Shown: in pieces, positions 15,595-24,083 of the stretch
How positions within the stretch are numbered: position 1 is the stretch's first letter
Layout of the letters: each line of letters starts with the position of its first letter
DNA from: Streptosporangium subroseum
Lineage (GTDB): Bacteria; Actinomycetota; Actinomycetes; Streptosporangiales; Streptosporangiaceae
Length of the DNA: 47,047 nucleotides
Reading direction: 5' to 3'
NCBI RefSeq assembly: GCF_900188345.1
Contig: NZ_FZOD01000073.1
Span: 1 to 47,047, forward strand
Position numbers and translations under genes: made by a program
Notes under the pieces: model-generated
The model's database searches: none
Told to the model about the DNA's origin: nothing
The model's input: the letters and a program-made list of their open reading frames with translations, nothing else

Positions 15595-16752
15595 ATGGGG
15601 GAATCAACGTCACGTGTCGCCTTACTCGCCGCAGCCGCCATGATGCTCGCCGGCTGCGGTCCGGGGGTGAATTCTCCACCGGCCGACATATTCTTCGGCA
15701 CGCCCACTGCCACACCCACCGTCACACCCACTGCCTCGCCCAGCGGTTCGCCCAGTGGTTCGCCCAGCACCTCGCCCAGCCGTTCCGCCGAGGCCGCGCC
15801 CGGAGCGGTCGCCCTGGAGACGGCCTACGAACGGGTCATCGCCAAGGTTCTGCCGTCCATCGTGCAGATCACCACGGCGAACGGCCTCGGTTCGGGCATC
15901 GTCTACGACAGGTCGGGCCACATCATCACCAACGCCCACGTGGTCGGCAGGGCGAACCAGTTCAAGGTCACGCTCGCCACCGGCAGCACCCCCCGGACGG
16001 CCAAGCTGGTGGAGTCCTTCGGCCTCGGCGATCTGGCCGTGATCAAGGTGGACGACCCCGAGGGGCTCACCCCGGCCGTGTTCGGCGACTCCAGCAAGCT
16101 GCGCGTCGGCCAGATCGTGCTGGCCATGGGCAACCCTCTGGGGCTGTCCGGCAGCGTCACCAACGGCATCGTCTCCGCGCTGGGCCGTACGGTCAGCGAA
16201 CCCCAGGACGACGATCCCGAAGACGAAGGCTCACCCGGTGCGACGATCACCGGCGCCATCCAGACCTCCGCCGCGATCAACCCGGGTAACAGCGGCGGCG
16301 CCCTGGTCAACCTCTCCGGCGAGGTCATCGGCATCCCGACCCTGGCCGCCCTCAACCCCGAGCTCGGCGGCGGCGCGGCGCCCGGCATCGGTTTCGCGAT
16401 CCCGTCCAACACCGCCACCGACATCGCCACGCAGATCGTCAAGGACGGCAAGGTCACCAACACCCACCGGGCCGCCCTCGGCGTCACCGTGCAGACCGTG
16501 ATCGGCATCGACGGCCGGACCGTGGGCGTCGGCGTCGTGCGGGTGAGCAGGGGAAGTGGCGCTTCGAGGGCCGGCGTCAGAGTCGGCGACGTGATCATAT
16601 CGATCAACAACGTCCGCATCACGGGCACTCAGGCCCTGTCGGAGTTGCTCGCCACCCTCAACCCCGGTGACCAGGCCAAGGTGCAGCTCCTGCGCCCCAA
16701 CGGCTCCACCTCGACCGTCACGGTCACCCTCGGCGAGCTTCCCAGCAGCTGA
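15595..16752 (+). CDS. HtrA/DegP-like serine protease lipoprotein with PDZ domain
   Basis: 385 residues. Lipoprotein signal with lipobox LAGC, Cys21, then a Thr/Ser/Pro-rich linker (residues ~35-70). Trypsin-like triad: His115 in IITNAHVVG, Asp146 in GLGDLAVIKV, Ser233 in NPGNSGGAL. A C-terminal PDZ domain (~285-380; GVGVVRVSRGSGASRAGVRV, then GDVIISINN) completes the HtrA plan. It would act on the outer face of the membrane in envelope protein quality control. Unlike usual actinobacterial HtrA proteins it is anchored by a lipid rather than an N-terminal helix. ATG 15595 lies within CCCCATATGGGG, so its leader is short. Confidence 0.93.
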   Translation: MGESTSRVALLAAAAMMLAGCGPGVNSPPADIFFGTPTATPTVTPTASPSGSPSGSPSTSPSRSAEAAPGAVALETAYERVIAKVLPSIVQITTANGLGSGIVYDRSGHIITNAHVVGRANQFKVTLATGSTPRTAKLVESFGLGDLAVIKVDDPEGLTPAVFGDSSKLRVGQIVLAMGNPLGLSGSVTNGIVSALGRTVSEPQDDDPEDEGSPGATITGAIQTSAAINPGNSGGALVNLSGEVIGIPTLAALNPELGGGAAPGIGFAIPSNTATDIATQIVKDGKVTNTHRAALGVTVQTVIGIDGRTVGVGVVRVSRGSGASRAGVRVGDVIISINNVRITGTQALSELLATLNPGDQAKVQLLRPNGSTSTVTVTLGELPSS

Positions 16753-16780
16753 TCGTCTCCCCGTTCGGCCCCTGGAAGTC

Positions 16781-16815
16781 GTGCGGCCCCTGGAAGGCTC
16801 TTCCAGGGGCCGCAC
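16781..16815. terminator. Bidirectional terminator
   Basis: GTGCGGCCCCTGGAA and TTCCAGGGGCCGCAC form a perfect 15-bp stem with a 5-base loop, between the convergent HtrA-like (stop 16752) and deacetylase (stop 16841) genes. Confidence 0.88.
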
Positions 16816-16840
16816 GAGAGGAAATGAAACCGAGACGCGA

Positions 16841-17905
16841 TCAGTAGGGAAGGGCGCGGTCGGTGAAGCGCATGGTCATGAAAGGCGCCTTGAACTTGGG
16901 GTAGGCGACCGTCTTCACATCGCCGTCAGAGGTGTAGCGATCGTCGGCGTTGGCCTTCAGCCAGTCGAGCCAGGCCACGGAGCAGAAGCGAGCGCAGTCG
17001 CCCTTCTTGTCCATCGAGCGGATCCTCGGGATGCCGAGCGGGTCGAACTCCTTGTTGAACGGCGACATGGCCGGGGTGTATCCGGCGAGGAACACACCGC
17101 CGTAGTTGTAGGAGACGCCCCCGGAACTGCCCTTGAGCGCCCACTCCTTGGTGTTGGGCTGGTTGCCGTACGGCAGGGCGATCGTGACCGGGACCGCGTT
17201 GATCAGGCTGGTGATGAGCCGGTGGCCCTTCGCCACCTCGGCGTCGACCTCCTTCTCCGGCTTCCCGCGCAGGCTCAGGTGGTCGTGCGTGTGGTTGCCG
17301 ATGTCGTACCCCTTGCCGGCGAGCCAGAGCAGCACCTGCTCCCGCTCCTCGGGCTTGGTCATCCCGAACATGTCGCGTGTCACGTAGAACGTGGCCACGG
17401 GGCGGAACCCCGGGTGGCGCTGGGCGACGTCCTGGAGGATCGCGACGGCGGTGTTCGCCTTGGGCGCGCCCGTCCCGTCGAGCGCGAACTGCGAGGGGGA
17501 GGAGTCATCGAAGGTGAGGACGACGGGGTGCTTTCCCGCCGGGATGTCCATGCGCCCGGTGACGTACTCGGCCGCCGTGACCGGGACGTAGTCCTCCGCC
17601 GCCAGCCGTTCGAGCTCCGTGCGGAACTGCGCGGGAGTGCGGTCGTCCTGGTTCCCCGGCTTGTCCACGATCCGGTGGTACATGAGAACGGGGATCTGGC
17701 CCAGCTCGTTGGCCTTGACCTTGGCGGCGGCCGCCGTTTTGGTCTTGATGAGGTTCGCCCGCGTGACCGCGGCCGCCGACGCCTTTGCCGCGGCATTAAC
17801 TTTGGGGTTTTTGTCCTGCGCATCATCCTGAGCCCCGCACCCGGACAGTACAGCACCCGCCGTAACGACTATCGTACCGACCGTGACCACCTTAAGACGG
17901 CCCAT
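16841..17905 (-). CDS. Polysaccharide deacetylase (NodB domain) lipoprotein
   Basis: 354 residues from ATG 17905, chosen because GGAGG lies 8 bases upstream and it places a clean lipoprotein signal: GRLKVVTVGTIVVTAGAVLS with lipobox LSGC. After an Ala/Lys-rich linker the NodB core shows IPVLMYHRIV, the metal and catalytic motif VVLTFDDSS, the zinc-binding IGNHTHDHLSL, and a YGNQ segment. These CE4 enzymes remove acetyl groups from cell-wall glycans or other sugars at the outer surface. A later Cys pair in KKGDCARFCSVAW is unusual and may form a disulfide. A structured leader lies upstream. Confidence 0.9.
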   Translation of the reverse strand: MGRLKVVTVGTIVVTAGAVLSGCGAQDDAQDKNPKVNAAAKASAAAVTRANLIKTKTAAAAKVKANELGQIPVLMYHRIVDKPGNQDDRTPAQFRTELERLAAEDYVPVTAAEYVTGRMDIPAGKHPVVLTFDDSSPSQFALDGTGAPKANTAVAILQDVAQRHPGFRPVATFYVTRDMFGMTKPEEREQVLLWLAGKGYDIGNHTHDHLSLRGKPEKEVDAEVAKGHRLITSLINAVPVTIALPYGNQPNTKEWALKGSSGGVSYNYGGVFLAGYTPAMSPFNKEFDPLGIPRIRSMDKKGDCARFCSVAWLDWLKANADDRYTSDGDVKTVAYPKFKAPFMTMRFTDRALPY

Positions 17906-17949
17906 ATCATCCTCCAAGCGCACCGGCGATACGCTTCTCATCCCCCTTT

Positions 17950-18001
17950 GACCTGCAGGTCGATCTCCAGCCGAAGCAAAGCTTCGTACCCCGACAGGGG
18001 T
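17950..18001 (-). promoter_or_regulatory. Structured leader with three successive hairpins
   Basis: Upstream of the deacetylase lie GACCTGCAGGTC (17950-17961), CGAAGC-AAA-GCTTCG (17972-17986) and ACCCC-GACA-GGGGT (17988-18001). Together they could form a regulated 5' leader about 45-100 bases before the start. It does not match a riboswitch class I can name. The rest of 17906-18489 holds the glpF control region and no gene I can support. Confidence 0.4.
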
Positions 18002-18270
18002 CGGATCACCCATTACCGAAATAGCGAAGTAATCAGGCCCGCACCGCTCCCGACGGCCGGCCGGCCACCGCTCAGAGGCGGATCGCACCCCTCGCGGCCG
18101 GGTTCCGGTCCCGCGCCCCGATCCGCATGGACGGCTCCCTGGCCCCGCCGCGCGCAGGGGCGTCAACCGCGACGATCGACCTTTTCCTGAAGCGGCCTTT
18201 ACCCGACGATGCCGACGCGGACAGTGAGACCTCCCGCCGACCTGCGATCAAAGGCAGCTGCCCCCTCCAT

Positions 18271-18314
18271 GGTCAGGAAATGTTACTAATGACCAATATT
18301 TCTGACCAATATTT
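18271..18314 (+). promoter_or_regulatory. TGACC operator cluster upstream of glpF
   Basis: TGACCAATATTT occurs twice as a direct repeat (18290-18301 and 18303-18314), and an inverted GGTCA at 18271-18275 faces the first copy. The cluster is ~180 bases before glpF. Glycerol operons of actinomycetes are controlled by IclR-type GylR proteins; assignment of this site to such a regulator is inference. Confidence 0.5.
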
Positions 18315-18489
18315 GACATAAACCTCACTCGGCCGTTGACCGCGTCCCATTTCGCGCTTAACGTCCCGGGCAGCCGAGAGGTTCGTCCCTTATTGACGGC
18401 TTCCCTCGACGGCCCGTCCGTCGGCACCCCCGGCCAGCCCGGGGATCGGGCACGGGCTTTGACGCGGCACTGCACCGGGAGGAGAAGAC

Positions 18490-19344
18490 ATGGCGGAATC
18501 TTTGGAAGCCCGCGGAGTGCTCGGACGACTGAAGGCCCACGGCCTGCTCGGCGAGATGGCGGCCGAGTTCGCGGGAACGATGATCCTGATCCTGTTCGGC
18601 GCGGGTGTCGTGGCCCAGGTCGTGGCGGGCGGCATCGGTGACCACGACAGCATCGCCTGGGCGTGGGGCATCGGCGTCACGATGGGTGTCTACGTCGCGG
18701 CTCGCATCAGCGGCGCCCATCTCAACCCCGCCGTCACGATCGCCCTCGCCGCGTTCAAGGGCTTCCCCTGGTACAAGGTCCTGCCCTACGCCCTGGCGCA
18801 GACCGCCGGGGCGTTCGTGGCCGCGATCATCGTCCGCTTCAACTACGGCGAAGTGCTCGAGAAGGTCGACCCCGGGCTGACCACCAAGACGCAGCTCGTC
18901 TTCTCCACACTGCCCGGCAACGGAACCCTGCCCATCGGCACCTGGGGCGCGTTCCGCGACCAGGTGATCGGCACCGCGATCCTGCTCCTGCTCATCCTCG
19001 CCGTCTCCGACACCCGCAACTCGGCTCCCCTGGCGAACCTCGCCCCCTTCATCGTCGGCCTCATCGTCGTGGGCATCGGCATGGCCTGGGGAACCAACGC
19101 GGGCTACGCCATCAACCCGGCCCGTGACTTCGGGCCCCGGCTCGCCTCGTTCCTCACCGGCTACGAGAACGCCTGGCGAGATCAGTATGGCCGGCTCTAC
19201 TTCTGGGTACCGATCGTGGCACCGGTGATCGGGGCATTGATCGGCGCGGGCCTCTACCAGGCCCTGGTGGGTCGCTTCCTGCCGGAGGAGAAGGAACCCG
19301 AGGCGGGGCGGGTGGCTCCCCCCACCGATTACAAACCCACCTGA
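18490..19344 (+). CDS. glpF: Glycerol uptake facilitator (MIP/aquaporin family)
   Basis: 284 residues with six predicted membrane helices and both pore boxes: SGAHLNPAVTIAL and AINPARDFGPRL. The Asp right after the second NPAR box is typical of glycerol-conducting aquaglyceroporins, and glycerol kinase follows 55 bases downstream, so glycerol uptake is well supported. ATG at 18490 after GGGAGGAGAAGAC. Inner membrane. The C-terminal tail is hydrophilic with acidic residues. Confidence 0.95.
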   Translation: MAESLEARGVLGRLKAHGLLGEMAAEFAGTMILILFGAGVVAQVVAGGIGDHDSIAWAWGIGVTMGVYVAARISGAHLNPAVTIALAAFKGFPWYKVLPYALAQTAGAFVAAIIVRFNYGEVLEKVDPGLTTKTQLVFSTLPGNGTLPIGTWGAFRDQVIGTAILLLLILAVSDTRNSAPLANLAPFIVGLIVVGIGMAWGTNAGYAINPARDFGPRLASFLTGYENAWRDQYGRLYFWVPIVAPVIGALIGAGLYQALVGRFLPEEKEPEAGRVAPPTDYKPT

Positions 19345-19399
19345 AATCAGCCGGGCCGAGCCTCTCCCTCAAGCCGACCCTCAAGAGGAGGCACCATCC

Positions 19400-20917
<1,518 letters not shown>

Positions 20918-20933
20918 CGGAATCCGGCGAGGC

Positions 20934-20964
20934 CCGGTGCCGGATCGCGAGGATCCGGCACCGG
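20934..20964. terminator. Terminator of glpFK
   Basis: CCGGTGCCGGATC and GATCCGGCACCGG form a 13-bp perfect stem with loop GCGAG, 17 bases after the glpK stop. It may also serve the convergent XRE gene (stop 21062). Confidence 0.85.
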
Positions 20965-21061
20965 CCTGCCCGGCACCGGACATTCGTCAATACGACGCCG
21001 TACGAGGCCTCGGTAAGGAATATCTGTCCTGCAACCCACGCTCGATCGCCTGAAGGTCCCG

Positions 21062-21469
21062 CTACAGAGGGATGGGCTTCCGCCGTCGGTCATTGCGCAG
21101 TTCGGCGATTCTGTGCGCCCCCTCCTCCGTCGTGCTTCCCGAGAGAAGGGGTTCGGTAACAGCCTCCCGATCCGCTACAGACAATGGTTCAACCGAGATA
21201 CGCAGCCCCAATGCCGCCGCCATGGCGGCGAGTGTGCCCAAGGTCGGGTTGGCGTTGCCGGAGGAGAACAACCTCCGCACAGTCGCAGGTTCAGCCCCGA
21301 TCGCCCGCGCAAGCTCGGCCTTCGACAGGCCAGCCGACACCCGAGCCTCATCGAGCGCGTTGATGATCGCATCGGTCGCCATGATCCTGACCGACTCAGC
21401 GACGTACTCGCGGAGAAACCGAGGGTCTTCCAGATCTCGCCGCAGGTCCTCCCAGAACAGACCAGCCAT
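21062..21469 (-). CDS. XRE/HigA-like helix-turn-helix protein
   Basis: 135 residues from ATG 21469, preceded by GGGAGG. Residues ~35-95 carry a Cro/C1-type HTH: ARVSAGLSKAELARAIGAEP then ATVRRLFSSGNANPTLGTLA. The N-terminal EDPRFLREYVAESVRI with HTH order resembles antitoxins of the HigA/addiction-antidote class. No toxin gene is adjacent: neither side holds a RelE/HigB-like ORF that I can support. It is therefore a solitary regulator or orphan antitoxin. The palindrome upstream may be its own operator. Confidence 0.8.
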   Translation of the reverse strand: MAGLFWEDLRRDLEDPRFLREYVAESVRIMATDAIINALDEARVSAGLSKAELARAIGAEPATVRRLFSSGNANPTLGTLAAMAAALGLRISVEPLSVADREAVTEPLLSGSTTEEGAHRIAELRNDRRRKPIPL

Positions 21470-21492
21470 CGAACTCACCTCCCACAGAGAGC

Positions 21493-21508
21493 GTAACATA
21501 AATGATAC
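21493..21508 (-). promoter_or_regulatory. Palindrome upstream of the XRE gene
   Basis: On the minus strand GTATCATTTATGTTAC has the pattern GTAnCATnnATGnTAC (12 of 16 symmetric positions), 24 bases before the start and overlapping the likely core promoter. It fits negative autoregulation by the XRE protein. Confidence 0.5.
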
Positions 21509-21700
21509 GCCCCTTGCAGTCTGGCCCTGGACGGCACCCAGGACGACGGCTCGGCCCTGAACTCCTGCTGCTACGGCCAGGGGCAAAGTAGCGGTGAGCT
21601 GGCTTGCGACGGTCCGAGGAGGCGCCGATGATCGCGCCGACGGTGGCGGCCGGGCGCTTCCTGGTGGCCGGTTTGGCTCGTTGCTCGACGATCCGGACTC

Positions 21701-21776
21701 CACGCAATCAGGTCGAACCCACTTAATCGGGCTGACTCTACGTAATCAGGCAGGTTCCACGCAATCAGGCCGCCGC
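21701..21776. repeat. Four 19-bp iteron-like direct repeats
   Basis: Motifs CACGCAATCAGG (21701), CACTTAATCGGG (21720), TACGTAATCAGG (21739) and CACGCAATCAGG (21758) are spaced at exactly 19 bases, with a more variable 7-base spacer. They lie between the XRE gene and the iron box. The remainder of 21470-21820 shows no supportable gene; an open frame on the minus strand is weakly coding at best. Confidence 0.85.
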
Positions 21777-21820
21777 CGGATCACTGATCGGCGGTGAAAA
21801 TCGTCACGTTGACTCAAAAG

Positions 21821-21839
21821 TTAGCTATGCCTAACCTAA
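21821..21839 (+). promoter_or_regulatory. Iron box (IdeR/DmdR type)
   Basis: TTAGCTATGCCTAACCTAA matches the reverse-complement of the 19-bp IdeR/DmdR consensus TTAGGTTAGGCTAACCTAA at 16 of 19 positions, 42 bases before the GTG start at 21881. This predicts iron-dependent repression of the CopD-like gene. Confidence 0.7.
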
Positions 21840-21880
21840 GTTTCTCCCGTCTTCTGGCGATGCCATACCTGAGGTGAACC

Positions 21881-23107
21881 GTGTCTTTCCCGACTCTCGC
21901 GGCGGTTCCGCCGCCCCCAACGCCGCTCGGACCCTTCTCAGACTCCGCGGTGGCATGGGCGACATGGATCACGCTCATGGGCTTCGCCGGCCTGATCGCA
22001 CTGGCTCTTTTCGCCGCGGGACCCGTGGCCCGGCGGATCGGCGCAGGCGTGCTCGCCCCCGTCACGACGCGGCTGGCGCGAGCCGCCGTCGTCCTCGGAG
22101 TGCTGGCGGTGCCGGCGGTGCTGACCGATCTCGCGCACGGGGCATCGGAGTCCGGCGGATACGACTACGCCGCGGCCTGGAACTCGCTGTATGACGGCAG
22201 CGGCACCGGGCTCCTGTCCGGCCTGGAGGTCACCCTCGCACTGGTCGGTGCCGCGCTGGTCGCCCCGCTCGCGTTCAGGGCGGTGTCCGGCGGCCGGGCC
22301 CGGTCGTGGCTGCTCGGCATCGGCCTGCCCGCGGGCGCGGTGGCGCTGGGTACGACCAAGTTCCCGTCCGAGGTACCCGACGACTGGGGCCGGACCGGTT
22401 TCGAGACCGTGATATGGATGGCGCACCTGTTCGGCGGCGCGGCCTGGATCGGGGGGCTGGCCGGACTGCTCCTGCTCGCCCTGCCCGGCGGAGTTCCGGA
22501 GACCGCGCGGGGCGCGTTCTGGTCGGGGGTCATCCGCCGCTTCTCCGTGCTGGCGATGAGTTGTGTGGCGGCGATCGTGCTGTCCGGCCTGTTCCTGTAC
22601 TGGGGGCATGTCGACGGTCCCTCGCAGTTGTTCACCACGATGTACGGCCGGGTGCTGGGCGTGAAGATCCTCATTTTTGGCACCATGCTGCTGCTCGGCG
22701 TCTTCAACCAGTTCTGGCTGCATCCCCGCATCGAGGCCCTGCGTGCCGGCGGTGACCAGCGGCGCCTGCGGACCATCCTCCTCCGGCAGTTCCCCGCCCT
22801 GCTCGCGGTCGAGCTGCTGCTCGGCATGACGGTGCTGTTCGTCGCACCCTTCCTGCACGGCTCGGCCCGCAACCAGGCCTTCCAGGCCGAAGCCGCCGCA
22901 CACGCCACGTCGGTGTCGGCGGAGCTGCCGAAGATCCCCGCCAAGCAGGTCAGCGCATCCACCTGGACGTGGGGCACCGCCGAGACTCTCCTCGTCATCG
23001 CCGCCATGGCCGCCGGCTACCGCGTGTCGGGACGCGTTGCCCGGCGCAGGACCACCGCGGCCGTCGGCATGACAAGCAAAGAGCCCGACGACCTCGTCGG
23101 CGTATAG
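21881..23107 (+). CDS. CopD-like multi-spanning membrane protein
   Basis: 408 residues with about eight transmembrane segments. The region ~165-310 matches the CopD domain: IWMAHLFGGAAWIGGLAGLL, RFSVLAMSCVAAIVLSGLFL, KILIFGTMLLLGVFNQFWL. GTG at 21881 follows GAGGTGAACC. CopD proteins are linked to copper transport or resistance, but here an iron box lies in the promoter, so the gene is more likely part of metal acquisition under iron limitation or copper-dependent iron uptake. A transported metal is not shown by the sequence. The C-terminal tail is cytoplasmic and basic. Confidence 0.85.
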   Translation: MSFPTLAAVPPPPTPLGPFSDSAVAWATWITLMGFAGLIALALFAAGPVARRIGAGVLAPVTTRLARAAVVLGVLAVPAVLTDLAHGASESGGYDYAAAWNSLYDGSGTGLLSGLEVTLALVGAALVAPLAFRAVSGGRARSWLLGIGLPAGAVALGTTKFPSEVPDDWGRTGFETVIWMAHLFGGAAWIGGLAGLLLLALPGGVPETARGAFWSGVIRRFSVLAMSCVAAIVLSGLFLYWGHVDGPSQLFTTMYGRVLGVKILIFGTMLLLGVFNQFWLHPRIEALRAGGDQRRLRTILLRQFPALLAVELLLGMTVLFVAPFLHGSARNQAFQAEAAAHATSVSAELPKIPAKQVSASTWTWGTAETLLVIAAMAAGYRVSGRVARRRTTAAVGMTSKEPDDLVGV

Positions 23108-23189
23108 CCGCCGTTCCGCGCACACCGGCCCGGACCTACGTATCTCCGAGGTCGGCGCGGCGTACTCGAAAGAGGACGGGCGCGGCAGT

Positions 23190-23239
23190 AAAAAACCGAG
23201 GGCGGTCGGTGGGCGATGTCGCCTACCGACCGCCCTCGG
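23190..23239 (-). terminator. tmRNA terminator
   Basis: On the minus strand a ~20-bp GC-rich stem (arms CCGAGGGCGGTCGGT and ACCGACCGCCCTCGG, extended by one mismatch) is followed by a run of T. It lies about 40 bases past the tmRNA 3' end. Confidence 0.9.
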
Positions 23240-23276
23240 GCGATCTGTTCCATACGTTTCGAATATGGAACGGGGG

Positions 23277-23658
23277 TGGAGGTGGCGGGAATCGAACCCG
23301 CGTCCTTCAACTTCAAGACAGGGCTTCTCCGGGTGGAGCCTGTTGTGCTTTTCTCAGCCCCGGCGATCACACAGGCAAGACGCCGACAGGCTCAGCCACT
23401 GTTTGATTTCCCGATCTTCCCCGTGGCCGGGTCGATCGGTTGAGCCTCCTAGCGATGCCAGATCCGGGCCGGAGGCGCTCCCGGGCTGGCAGAAGTCACT
23501 CGCTGCTTAGGCGGCGAGTGCCAGGTTGCCCTGGCTGACTTCGGAGTGCGTCTTATTGGCACTTGTTGGTCGCGGTCACAGTGTTAACGAGGTTATGTCC
23601 GCAGTCCTCGACCCGCTTCACCTGACTTGTAAAGCCAAAGTCGAAACCAGTCACCCCC
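23277..23658 (-). ncRNA. ssrA: tmRNA (SsrA)
   Basis: The 5' end GGGGGTGACTGGTTTCGACT and the 3' end with T-arm GCGGGTTCGATTCCCGC then CACCTCCA pair as the tRNA-like acceptor stem (G1-G7 with C66-C72, one G-U). The genome continues with CCC, so CCA is added after transcription. The tag is read from 23560 down to 23507: ANKTHSEVSQGNLALAA then TAA, ending in the usual LALAA degradation signal. The molecule rescues stalled ribosomes together with SmpB, whose gene is 2.3 kb away on the same strand. Length about 382 nt without CCA. Confidence 0.96.
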
Positions 23659-23875
23659 CTGTTGAATTTTCAACCCGACCCCGGGGGGCCGAGCTATCCG
23701 AAGATACCCGTTACAACGGTGGTAACGCCAACTGAATTCCCGACGGGCGCGCCGTACGAGGCGGAATCAGCCCCCAGACGACGCGAGATCACAAGAGACG
23801 ACAGGGATCGTAGGACGGCAGCCGGTGGACGAGAGCCTGCAGGAGGCACGAGCGCGCTGGGACCCGGGGGCAGAA

Positions 23876-23912
23876 CCCCGGGGACGCGGCGAACTCACCC
23901 GCGTCCCCGGGG
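23876..23912. terminator. GC-rich hairpin between the PBP-like gene and tmRNA
   Basis: CCCCGGGGACGCGG and CCGCGTCCCCGGGG form a 14-bp perfect stem with a 9-base loop. It could terminate the PBP-like gene (stop 24084), though it lies ~170 bases away and has no T-run. The rest of 23659-24083 holds the tmRNA promoter region (including GTTGAATTTTCAAC at 23661-23674) and no gene I can support. Confidence 0.55.
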
Positions 23913-24083
23913 TGTGACCGGCAGGGTCGAGCCGGCCCGGACGGCAGGGCCTCCCCCGAGATCGAAGCCCTGACCTCATCACAGCGACTGAGTCCGCAAC
24001 CCCCCAAGCGGTGCCCAGTCACTAAGAAAGACGCAAACAAGGTGCTCAATGGTTGCTCAGGGTGAAAAGAATATTTCGAAGAG

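Noticed and set aside
17906..18060. c-di-AMP (ydaO-type) riboswitch before the deacetylase
   Set aside because: The typical conserved core of that class, often found before actinobacterial wall enzymes, is not present.
21396..21707. 103-codon frame upstream of the XRE gene as a toxin
   Set aside because: It overlaps the XRE start out of frame, has no RelE/HigB wording and no SD; not supported as a toxin gene.
23662..23973. 103-codon frame between tmRNA and the PBP-like gene
   Set aside because: Starts at the tmRNA promoter region, has no SD or domain, and contains the GC hairpin.
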